Below, piece after piece: positions 28,620 to 36,418 of a DNA stretch of 64,000 bases. Source of the stretch: Mailhella massiliensis (GTDB taxonomy: Bacteria; Desulfobacterota; Desulfovibrionia; Desulfovibrionales; Desulfovibrionaceae); assembly GCF_900155525.1 (NCBI RefSeq), contig NZ_LT706951.1:720508-784507 (forward strand), in the 5' to 3' direction. The notes under the pieces are model-generated. The model was not told the DNA's origin, ran no database searches, and was given only the letters and a program-made list of their open reading frames with translations. The translations under genes were made by a program, and so were the position numbers. How positions within the stretch are numbered: position 1 is the stretch's first letter; every line of letters begins with the position of its first letter.

Positions 28620-29852
28620 ATGAAAAGAAAACTGTTCTTTTCCCTCATCGCGCTCCTTGCCGTTGCGGCCTGTGCCTGCTGGTGGTACGGGAAGCAACAG
28701 AGCGCCCGGCAGGTACATTACCTTACGGAAACCGTGAAGCGCGGAAACATTCGAAAAACAGTAAACGCCACGGGCGAAGTGGACGCGGTACAGCTTGTTA
28801 CGGTAGGTTCGCAGGCTTCGGGCAAGATCATGGAGCTGAACGCCGTCATCGGGCAGAAGGTGAAGAAGGGAGACCTCATCGCTCAGATAGATCCCACCAC
28901 GCGGCAGAACGACCTGGACACGGCGCGGGCGCTGCTGAAAACGTACCAGGCGCAGCTTGAATCGCGCAAGATTGCGCTGAAGGTGGCGCAGACCAAGTAC
29001 GACCGCGAGCTGAAGCTGAGAAAGAGCGATTCCACCTCCCGTGCGAATCTGGAAGACGCGGAAAACACGCTTGCGGCGGCCAGGGCCAGCGTCACGGAAA
29101 TGGAATCGCAGATACTGCAGCAGAACATTGCGGTGAACACTGCGGAAACGAACCTCGGCTACACCAAGATTGTGGCTCCGCTCGACGGGGTGATCGTGTC
29201 CGTACCGGTGAAGGAAGGTCAGACGGTGAACGCCAACCAGACCACGCCCACCATTGCCCAGATAGCGGACCTTACGGACATGGAAATCAAGATCGAGGTC
29301 TCGGAAGGCGACATTCCCTTCATCAGGGAAGGCATGAACGTGAGCTATACGCTGCTCGGCGCGCCCGACAAGGTGTACAAAACGAAGATATCCTCCATTG
29401 ATCCCGGCGACACCACGCTTTCCGACGCATCCTCCTCCGGTTCGTCCTCGTCGTCCGCCTCGTCCTCGTCGTCCTCTTCGTCGTCCTCGAGCTCTTCGGC
29501 CATCTATTACTACGCCAAGGCGCGCGTTTCCAACCCCGACGGGCTTCTGCGGCTCAGCATGACCACGCAGAACGTGATCGACATTGCGGAGGCGAAGAAT
29601 GTGCTCACGCTGCCCAGCCTGGTGATTCAGACGGACGGCAGCGGCGGCAGGTTCGTGCGCGTGCTCGGCAAAGACGGCGCGGTGGAAAACCGTGCGGTGG
29701 AAACGGGACTCACCAACAACGTGCTGACGGAAATCCGTTCCGGCCTTCAGGAAGGGGAAGCCGTCGTCGCCACGCAGATGTCCGCAGCGGAGCTCATGGA
29801 TACGCTGGCCAATCCGCGCAGCAACCGGAAGGGCTCTCCGCCCCCCCGCTGA
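28620..29852 (+). CDS. macA: MacA-like periplasmic adaptor with a poly-serine insertion
   Basis: A 410-aa membrane-fusion protein. The N-terminal span is LFFSLIALLAVAACACWWYG. The lipoyl half-motifs are GSQASGKIMELNAVIGQKVK with GDLIAQIDPTT, and TKIVAPLDGVIVSVPVKEGQ. A coiled-coil hairpin (about residues 95-170) connects them. Beta-barrel and membrane-proximal domains follow. An unusual tract at about residues 268-295 is almost all serine (encoded by TCC/TCG/TCT triplets, 29427-29500), inserted in the beta-barrel domain before AIYYYAKARVSN. It links MacB (next gene) to the outer-membrane channel at 31910. Confidence 0.9.
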   Translation: MKRKLFFSLIALLAVAACACWWYGKQQSARQVHYLTETVKRGNIRKTVNATGEVDAVQLVTVGSQASGKIMELNAVIGQKVKKGDLIAQIDPTTRQNDLDTARALLKTYQAQLESRKIALKVAQTKYDRELKLRKSDSTSRANLEDAENTLAAARASVTEMESQILQQNIAVNTAETNLGYTKIVAPLDGVIVSVPVKEGQTVNANQTTPTIAQIADLTDMEIKIEVSEGDIPFIREGMNVSYTLLGAPDKVYKTKISSIDPGDTTLSDASSSGSSSSSASSSSSSSSSSSSSAIYYYAKARVSNPDGLLRLSMTTQNVIDIAEAKNVLTLPSLVIQTDGSGGRFVRVLGKDGAVENRAVETGLTNNVLTEIRSGLQEGEAVVATQMSAAELMDTLANPRSNRKGSPPPR

Positions 29853-29961
29853 TCCGAAGCCGCCGCCCGTGCGGCGTCCCAAAACGCCCGTTTCACCGGC
29901 ATAACTGTCCCGTCTCCGGCACGCCCCGCAGGGGGCGTTTCCGGAAGGCACGGAGAACACC

Positions 29962-31905
29962 ATGGTCACGCTTGAAGTAAAACATATAGGCAAACACTAC
30001 GGCGAAGGGGAAAACCGCGTGCAGGTGCTCAAGGATGTGAACCTGAGCATCGAAAAAGGGGATTTCGTCGCCATCATCGGGCAGTCGGGTTCCGGCAAAT
30101 CCACGCTGATGAATATTCTCGGCTGCCTGGACACCCCTTCGGAAGGTTCCTACTTCGTGGACGGCATCGCCACGGAGGGGCTCGGCCCGGATGAACTGGC
30201 GCGCCTGCGCGGGGAGAAGTTCGGCTTCATCTTCCAGCGCTACAACCTGCTCGCCAGCCTGAGCGCACAGGAAAACGTGGCCCTGCCCGCGGTATATGCG
30301 GGCATGGACGGCGCCACGCGCAGCGCGCGGGCCGAGGAACTGCTCCTCAAGCTGGGGCTTGAAGGCAAAACGAAGAACAGGCCCAACGAACTTTCCGGCG
30401 GCCAGCAGCAGCGCGTATCCATAGCCCGCGCCCTGATGAACGGCGGGGAAATCATTCTTGCCGACGAACCCACGGGCGCGCTGGATTCCAGAAGCGGCGA
30501 AAACGTGATGCAGCTTCTCATGCAGCTCAACGCCGAAGGGCACACGCTCATCCTCGTCACGCACGACAGGCACATTGCGGAATATGCCAACCGCATCATA
30601 GAAATCAAGGACGGCGAAGTCATCAGCGACGAACGCCGCAAGCCCGTTCTCCATGCGGCCGGTCCCGCCCTCACGCCTGCGGAAACCTCGTCCTGGCAGT
30701 ACATGCGCAATCAGCTTGCCGAAGCCTTCCGCATGTCGGTACAGGCCATACTGGCGCACAAGATGCGTTCGCTGCTCACCATGCTCGGCATCATCATCGG
30801 CATCGCGTCGGTGGTGAGCGTGGTGGCGCTGGGGCGCGGTTCGCAGGAAAAGATTCTGGCGGGCATCAACGCCATGGGCACGAACACCATCGACATCATG
30901 CCGGGCCGCAGCTTCGGCGACCGCAATTCCGCGCGCTACACCACCCTTACGGTGGACGACGCCGAAGTGCTTGCCGAACAGAGCTACATCGCCAGCGCCA
31001 CGCCCTCGGCCAGCACGAGCGGCACCTTCGTGTACCGCAATCTCACGTCCACCGGTTCGCTGAGCGGCGTGGGCGAGCAGTACTTCAACGTGAAGGGGCT
31101 GGAACTGGCGAAGGGGCGGCTCATCACCCGCGCGGACATCGACGAGGCGCGGGCCGTGGCCGTGCTGGACGACAACACCGTGCAGGAGCTTTTCCCCAAC
31201 GGGGAAGACCCCATAGGCGAGGTCATCCTCTTCAACAAGCGGCCCTTTCAGGTGGTGGGCGTGACGAAGAAGCCCAACGCCACCTTCGGTCCGCGCAGCA
31301 ATCTGACGGTATGGACGCCCTACACCGCCTTCATGACGCGGGTTTCCGGCAGCCGTACCATATCCTCCATTACGGTAAAGATAGCGGACGGCGTTTCCGC
31401 GCAGATAGCGGAAAAGGAGCTCACACGGCTCATCACCTCGCGCCACCGCGGCGTGACGGACTTTTTCACCATGAACACCGACAGCATACGCCAGACCATG
31501 GAAAGCACGACCACCACCATGCGCCTGCTCATTTCCTGCATCGCCTTCATCTCTCTGCTGGTGGGGGGCATAGGGGTCATGAACATCATGCTGGTATCGG
31601 TAACGGAGCGCACGCGGGAAATAGGCGTACGCATGGCCATAGGCGCGCGGCAGTTCAACGTGCTTCAGCAGTTTCTCATCGAAGCGGTGCTCATCTGCAT
31701 CATCGGCGGCGTCACGGGCGTGCTGACCTCGGCGGGCATAGGGCTGCTGTTCAACTCCTTCATTCAGGATTTTCCCATGTCGTTTTCCGGCGCATCCATC
31801 GTGCTCGCCATCACCTGTTCCACCCTCATCGGCATTATCTTCGGGTACATGCCGGCCCGCCGGGCCTCCACGCTCAACCCCGTGGACGCGCTGGCGCAGG
31901 AGTAG
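29962..31905 (+). CDS. macB: MacB-like ABC exporter (ATPase fused to permease)
   Basis: A 647-aa fusion. The N-terminal ATPase has Walker A GQSGSGKST, Q-loop FIFQRYNLL, signature LSGGQQQRVSIARAL, Walker B IILADEPTGALDSR and switch LVTHDRH. The first membrane span begins near residue 270 (MRSLLTMLGIIIGIASVVSV). A large periplasmic MacB-PCD domain follows, and three C-terminal spans end in PARRASTLNPVDALAQE, the conserved FtsX-domain tail. It works as a mechanotransmitter dimer that pushes substrates (macrolides, peptides, siderophores or lipopeptides in known cases) through the adaptor and channel. The substrate here is not determinable. Confidence 0.94.
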   Translation: MVTLEVKHIGKHYGEGENRVQVLKDVNLSIEKGDFVAIIGQSGSGKSTLMNILGCLDTPSEGSYFVDGIATEGLGPDELARLRGEKFGFIFQRYNLLASLSAQENVALPAVYAGMDGATRSARAEELLLKLGLEGKTKNRPNELSGGQQQRVSIARALMNGGEIILADEPTGALDSRSGENVMQLLMQLNAEGHTLILVTHDRHIAEYANRIIEIKDGEVISDERRKPVLHAAGPALTPAETSSWQYMRNQLAEAFRMSVQAILAHKMRSLLTMLGIIIGIASVVSVVALGRGSQEKILAGINAMGTNTIDIMPGRSFGDRNSARYTTLTVDDAEVLAEQSYIASATPSASTSGTFVYRNLTSTGSLSGVGEQYFNVKGLELAKGRLITRADIDEARAVAVLDDNTVQELFPNGEDPIGEVILFNKRPFQVVGVTKKPNATFGPRSNLTVWTPYTAFMTRVSGSRTISSITVKIADGVSAQIAEKELTRLITSRHRGVTDFFTMNTDSIRQTMESTTTTMRLLISCIAFISLLVGGIGVMNIMLVSVTERTREIGVRMAIGARQFNVLQQFLIEAVLICIIGGVTGVLTSAGIGLLFNSFIQDFPMSFSGASIVLAITCSTLIGIIFGYMPARRASTLNPVDALAQE

Positions 31906-31909
31906 CCGT

Positions 31910-33262
31910 ATGAAAACCCTGCCCTTGCTCTGCGCCGCGCTGCTTCTTGTTTCCGGCTGCGCCGGGCGCGACTATGCCATTCCCGACCAGGGCCTCATGA
32001 ACGCAACGCAGATAGAAGAAAACTACCGTGTCGACCGCGAATGGTGGAAGGCCTACGGCGACGAATCGCTGAACCGCCTGGTGGACATGGCCCTTGAACG
32101 CAACATTGACCTTGCGCGCAGCACGATTTCGGTGAACCGCACGCTGTATCAGGCCCGCCAGCTCGGCGCGAACCTCGTGCCCTCCTTCTCCGCTTCCGGC
32201 GACGCCTCTTCCCGCACGGACATGGAAAGCGGGCACGCCTCGCGTTCGTTCAACGCCACCTTCGGCCTCGCCTACGAACTGGACCTGTGGGGCCGCCTGC
32301 GCAACGCGGCTTCCGCAGGCGCATGGGAATACCACGCCACGGAACAGGACAGGGAAAGCACGCGCCTTGCGCTCATCAACAGCGTGGTGAACACCTGGTA
32401 CAGCATGGCGCAGACCACGCGCTCGCTGGAGCTTTCCCGCGAGAGCCTCACCTTTTACGAAAGGCTGCTCGCCATTGTGCAGGCGCAGTATGCGGCAGGC
32501 AAAACCGACGGACTGGACCCGGCGCAGACCGAGCAGAGCCTGCTTTCCCAGCAGGCCACGGTGCTCACGCTGGAACAGCAGCTTGCCGAGGAAAAGCGCA
32601 CCCTGCGCGACCTTCTCAACCTGCGGCCAGAGGAAGAGCTGAACCTCACCCCGCCCGACCCGCTTTCCGTCGCCGTGCCCGAGGTGGATCTTTCGGTGCC
32701 CGTGGCGGCGCTGGGCCTGCGGCCCGACGTGAACGCGGCGGCCTGCCGCCTGCTTTCCGGCTTCCGCAATCAGGAAGCGGCGAAAGGCGACCTCTTCCCC
32801 GCCCTCAGCATCAGCGGCACGCTCGGCGCCTCTGCCGCATCCTTCAGCGACTTCTTCAGCGCGCCCTTCGTGAAGGGGCTCGTCAACCTCAGTCTGCCGT
32901 TTCTGGACTGGAATCGTGTAAAATGGAACGTGCGCATTGCCGAAGCGGACTTTGAAGACGCAAAACTTTCCTTCCGGCAGAGCGTAACCCAGGCACTGAA
33001 CGAAGTGGCACTGTATTACCACACCCTGGGCAATGCAAAGCAACAACTTGAAAACATGAAGAAAAAGTATGAGGCCGACCTTCGTGTGGAAGCCTACCGC
33101 AAGGCGCGCTACGAACAGGGAGCAGATGAACTGAAAGACTATCTGGAAGCCCTGAAGGCCGGAAACGACTCCAGACTTTCCGTGCTGGAGAAGTCCTACG
33201 AGGTCATTTCCGCTTCCAATGCGGTCTGGCAGGCCATGGGAGGGCGTATTTTAAGCCGATAG
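31910..33262 (+). CDS. Outer-membrane efflux lipoprotein (TolC/OprM, NodT family)
   Basis: A 450-aa outer-membrane channel with a lipoprotein signal (LLCAALLLVSGC, lipidation at Cys19 or so). The two repeated OEP domains are visible, with YELDLWGRLRNAASAGAWEY marking the first, and LGLRPDVNAAACRLLSGFRN and PFLDWNRVKWNVRIAEADFE the second. The gene starts 4 bp after macB stops, completing a macA-macB-channel operon and a self-contained tripartite exporter. Confidence 0.93.
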   Translation: MKTLPLLCAALLLVSGCAGRDYAIPDQGLMNATQIEENYRVDREWWKAYGDESLNRLVDMALERNIDLARSTISVNRTLYQARQLGANLVPSFSASGDASSRTDMESGHASRSFNATFGLAYELDLWGRLRNAASAGAWEYHATEQDRESTRLALINSVVNTWYSMAQTTRSLELSRESLTFYERLLAIVQAQYAAGKTDGLDPAQTEQSLLSQQATVLTLEQQLAEEKRTLRDLLNLRPEEELNLTPPDPLSVAVPEVDLSVPVAALGLRPDVNAAACRLLSGFRNQEAAKGDLFPALSISGTLGASAASFSDFFSAPFVKGLVNLSLPFLDWNRVKWNVRIAEADFEDAKLSFRQSVTQALNEVALYYHTLGNAKQQLENMKKKYEADLRVEAYRKARYEQGADELKDYLEALKAGNDSRLSVLEKSYEVISASNAVWQAMGGRILSR

Positions 33263-33383
33263 ATAATTTATTCATGAGATTGACCTTTTTTCTTTTTCAG
33301 CAGAGAATCGCCCCATCTGATCCTGTTGTCAGTGAGGCGATTTTCTTTTTCCGTCCCCTCTGAGAAGATATAAGGAATCTGCC

Positions 33384-34154
33384 ATGAGCACATTTCGCAA
33401 CCTTTCGTATGCCCTGCTTTTTCTGTCCCTTCTGTCCCTCGCGATGATATTCCCCTTCTCGCGGGCCAACTACAGCATGACCACCTTTTCCTTTCTGGGG
33501 GTGTTCGTCGCCGTGTTCGCGGTGAGTCTGGTGGCGCTCATCGCCTCCCTCACCATGTACTTCCATTCCAAGAACACGGCCATCACGGTACTCAAGCGTC
33601 GCGGCGGCCGCGCATATGCGGAACTTCTGCACCACAAGACGCTGCTCATCAGCGCCATGGACGGGGACAAGCACGTTTCCGACTGGGAACACTACCTCTA
33701 CCATCCCGACGAATTTCCCCGCATCAAGAAGTTCCTCGGCGAGGAATACTTCCTGCTGCTTTCCTGCGACTCCTTCTTCTGCAATTCCAAGGCTGCGGAA
33801 GCGTACAACGCATTTAAAACCCTGCACAACGACTTTGCCGCCTTCATCCGCTCCATTTCCTACGACCGCATCGAATGCGCCAAGTTCAGGAAGCTCTATG
33901 CCCGCGTGACCGGGCAGGAAATGACCTCGCACACGCCTGTGGAGGAATTCCAGAACGAAGAACTGAGCGAAGCCTATGAAGCGCTGCTTGCCGCCAACGA
34001 ACAGGCGCTCAGCACGGTGGAAGGCCTGCTTTCCAAGATAGAAACCTTTGAGCAGCGCCTGGACCGCTACTATACGGCGGGCATTTCCTGGCAGACCACC
34101 AAGAAGGCTCTGGACGCCCGCTATCAGGTGTGGTTGCACGCCACCGAAGTGTAG
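33384..34154 (+). CDS. Membrane protein of unknown function
   Basis: A 256-aa protein with two N-terminal membrane spans (about residues 8-27 and 37-60, TFSFLGVFVAVFAVSLVALI) followed by a ~195-residue soluble, charged domain with helical heptads near the end (LLAANEQALSTVEGLLSKIE). No signal cleavage site and no recognised family. The gap of 121 bp after the efflux operon has no clear terminator, so it may be expressed with it. It is followed by a good terminator. Confidence 0.7.
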   Translation: MSTFRNLSYALLFLSLLSLAMIFPFSRANYSMTTFSFLGVFVAVFAVSLVALIASLTMYFHSKNTAITVLKRRGGRAYAELLHHKTLLISAMDGDKHVSDWEHYLYHPDEFPRIKKFLGEEYFLLLSCDSFFCNSKAAEAYNAFKTLHNDFAAFIRSISYDRIECAKFRKLYARVTGQEMTSHTPVEEFQNEELSEAYEALLAANEQALSTVEGLLSKIETFEQRLDRYYTAGISWQTTKKALDARYQVWLHATEV

Positions 34155-34208
34155 TTTTGCGGACGCGGCGGCCTACGCCACGCTGCGCCCCCCTTGCATC
34201 AACAAAAG

Positions 34209-34234
34209 GCCCGCCGAACACCGGCGGGCTTTTT
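34209..34234 (+). terminator. Intrinsic terminator
   Basis: GCCCGCCG (34209-34216) pairs with CGGCGGGC (34222-34229), then TTTTT. Confidence 0.8.
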
Positions 34235-34239
34235 GTTTG

Positions 34240-34492
34240 CGTTTTACATGCAAAGGCGGAAGAGCGCGAAGGCCCGTCTGTTCTGGACTCGTTGTGCGGA
34301 CGCAGGGCCTGCACGACGCGGGCCCTGCTCACGGCGGAAGTGAATTCCGCCTGCGACCTTTCCTTCGCCCTGGTGGAACAAAGGCCCGTCAGCTCTGGAC
34401 ACGCCGTACAGGGGGCGAGGCCTGCACGGTGGGCATGGCGTTTAACGCCGGGAGTGAATCCCGGCTGCTTATGCCCTCGCGGCCCGGCCGCC
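34240..34492. repeat. Intergenic repeat units A (two tandem-like copies) left of the IS
   Basis: Two related units begin GGCCCGTC-x-G-CTCTGGAC (about 34276 and 34384) and run about 90-110 bp. The first contains GCGGAAGTGAATTCCGC, a hairpin with a GTGAA loop, and the second GCCGGGAGTGAATCCCGGC, a hairpin of the same shape with different stem bases. A third unit lies on the other side of the IS at 35369-35458. Stem changes with a conserved GTGAA loop hint at selection on structure. Confidence 0.6.
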
Positions 34493-34494
34493 TA

Positions 34495-35326
34495 AGCTCA
34501 GGACTCATTAATTGCCAAAAGGGTAAAAAGTTCTTATTGTCGGCATAGGGAGGATGCCATGAAGGAACTTTTTTATCTTTCTCATGAACAGATTGCTCGT
34601 ATCAAACGCTACTTTCCTCGTTCCCATGGCATTCCGAGAGTCGATGACAGGCGTGTCGTCAGCGGCATTATCTATGTCATCAAGCACGGCCTGCAATGGA
34701 AAGATGCTCCGTGCGAGTATGGACCATACAAAACTCTCTACAATCGTTTTATCCGCTGGAGCCGATTGGGGGTCTTTAACAGGATTTTTGCGGAGCTTGT
34801 TGAGCAAAACGGCTCCACAACACGCTTGATGATTGATGCCACACATCTCAAGGCACACAGGACAGCAGCAAGTTTGCTGAAAAAAGGGGCCTTTCCCGAT
34901 GTATCGGACGCACAAAAGGCGGCCTGAATTCAAAACTCCACGCTGTCTGCAATGCCTTCGGTCAACCGTTGGCCTTCCATCTGTCCGGCGGTCAGGTGAG
35001 CGACTACAAAGGCGCTGCTGTCCTGCTTGATACTCTGCCGCAGGCCGGGGAGCTTCTGGCGGATAGAGGCTATGATGCCGACTGGTTTCGTCATGCCTTG
35101 TCCCGTAAAGGAATCACGCCGTGTATTCCCGGCAGACACAGCCGGAAAACTCCGGTGGCCTATGACAAGGAGGTTTATAAGCAGCGGCACAAGATAGAAA
35201 TCATGTTCGGCCGACTCAAGGATTGGCGCAGAATAGCCATGCGTTATGACCGTTGTGCACACACGTTCTTTTCGGCTATTTGTCTCGCTGCCATTGTCAT
35301 CTTTTATATTTAATGAGTCCTGAACC
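34495..35326 (+). mobile_element. IS5-family (IS427-like) insertion sequence, copy 1, 832 bp, complete
   Basis: Ends are near-perfect 16-bp inverted repeats: left AGCTCAGGACTCATTA, right (reversed) GGTTCAGGACTCATTA. The element is flanked by a TA duplication (34493-34494 and 35327-35328). It carries a transposase in two frames joined by a -1 frameshift. It interrupts the palindrome CCGCCTAAGGCGG of an intergenic repeat. The 832-bp length equals that of copy 2 at 57647, with only scattered base differences. Confidence 0.92.
34559..35313 (+). CDS. IS5-family transposase, two ORFs joined by -1 frameshift
   Basis: ORF A (34559-34927, 122 aa) starts MKELFYLSHEQIARIKRYFP and holds the HTH-like N-terminus and first catalytic Asp (MIDATHLKAH). 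It ends DVSDAQKAA. Slipping back one base at CACAAAAGGC (about 34913-34922) reads KGGLNSKLHAVCNAFGQPLA, the continuation typical of full-length IS427 transposases. ORF B (ATG-defined 34969-35313) carries the second Asp (LLADRGYDADWF) and Glu (RHKIEIMFGRLKDW). All three DDE residues are intact, so the element is probably active. The same slippery tract is conserved in copy 2, arguing for programmed frameshifting rather than decay. Confidence 0.9.
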
Positions 35327-35328
35327 TA

Positions 35329-36139
35329 AGGCGGGCCGGGGGCGACACCATCACCCGGGTGACGCAACGGCCCGTCTGTTCTGGACACGCTGTACGGACG
35401 CAGGGCCTGTACGACGCGGGCCTTGCTCACGGCGGAAGCGAATTCCGTCTGCGCGACCCTCGCGGCCCGGCCGCTCGAAAGCGCCCGGGGGTCCCAGAGC
35501 GCTGAGAGAGCATTGCCCCTGGTAAACGAAGGCGGAATAACATGCAGAAAGGAAAACTTCGTTTCCCGGCAGCGGCAGGACTGAACATTGAGAAAGTCCC
35601 GCCTTTGCAAAAGAAGAGGGAATGCGGCACAACACCTGTGCTGCCCGTTCACCATGGGGAAACGAAAGGCCCTTGAGACGGCGTCCTATACAAAGCAGGG
35701 GCAGAATAAAGCCAAGGTTAAGCCCCATGCGCTTTTTATCTCCTTCCTTTAATCCGTTGCCCGGCACGGCCGGAAAACGGTCGGCCTGCGTGAGCGGGTC
35801 CGAAGGACACGCTCACACGGAAAAAGCAGCCCGAACGCGGCAGGCAAGGCGCTCCCACGCCCGGCGCTTCCGACAAAAACACACTCCCGGAGCACGCCCT
35901 TACGCAAAACGCACGAAACGGGGCGCCCCGGTGAAAAATCCGCACCATCCTCCAGTCACGCCCTCCGGCAGCGAGTCGGAGGAAGGCTTCCGCCTCCCCT
36001 CCTCCACGGCGGCCCTGCCTGCTATGGGGGTTCGGGGGAGATTATCTCCCCCGAAAAACGCTCTCTTCTCCCACTTCCCTCCCGGCGGGGGCTGGGGCGG
36101 AGCCCCGGTGCCTTTCCCGGGGTGCGGGGCTCCGCCCCG
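35329..36139. repeat. Non-coding mosaic of intergenic repeats (copy III)
   Basis: Right-hand part of the spacer broken by the IS. Unit A (35369-35458), a GCGCTGAGAGAGC...GGCGGAATAA block (about 35497-35540), block B (about 35760-35857, hairpin GTGAGCG 35790-35796 / CGCTCAC 35810-35816) and block C (about 36012-36095, dyad GGGGGAGATTATCTCCCCC at 36034-36052) occur in the same order as at 5.3-6.1 kb. No gene was accepted. Confidence 0.65.
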
Positions 36140-36343
36140 CCTGCCTTTCCTCTCTTCCTGCCTTTCCTCTCTTCCTGCCTTTCCTCTCTTCCTGCCTTTC
36201 CTCTCTTCCTGCCTTTCCTCTCTTCCTGCCTTTCCTCTCTTCCTGCCTTTCCTCTCTTCCTGCCTTTCCTCTCTTCCTGCCTTTCCTCTCTTCCTGCCTT
36301 TCCTCTCTTCCTGCCTTTCCTCTCTTCCTGCCTTTCCTCTCTC
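36140..36343. repeat. 17-bp minisatellite, 12 tandem copies
   Basis: The unit CCTGCCTTTCCTCTCTT is repeated head to tail; 11 copies are identical (36140-36326) and the twelfth (36327-36343) differs in its last base. All six frames stay open because the unit has no stop codon, giving artificial Lys/Arg/Glu or Ser/Leu/Pro repeat ORFs. One strand is pure pyrimidine apart from a single G per unit. Confidence 0.95.
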
Positions 36344-36367
36344 CGGGCTGTCGTGGGCAAGGCATAA

Positions 36368-36397
36368 AAAAGGCTCCTTCTTCCGAAGGAGCCTTTT
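36368..36397 (-). terminator. Terminator of the TRAP transporter operon
   Basis: AAAAGGCTCCTTC (36368-36380) pairs exactly with GAAGGAGCCTTTT (36385-36397). On the minus strand a T-run follows, right after the dctM stop. Confidence 0.88.
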
Positions 36398-36418
36398 GCG
36401 TTACCCTAAGTCAGGCCG

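Noticed and set aside
36140-36343. Possible CRISPR array
   Set aside because: The repeats are directly adjacent with no spacers, and no cas genes are nearby.
36022-36365. Lys/Arg/Glu repeat proteins on the minus strand over the minisatellite
   Set aside because: The 17-bp unit lacks stop codons, so all frames stay open; there is no RBS and the peptide period merely mirrors the DNA repeat.
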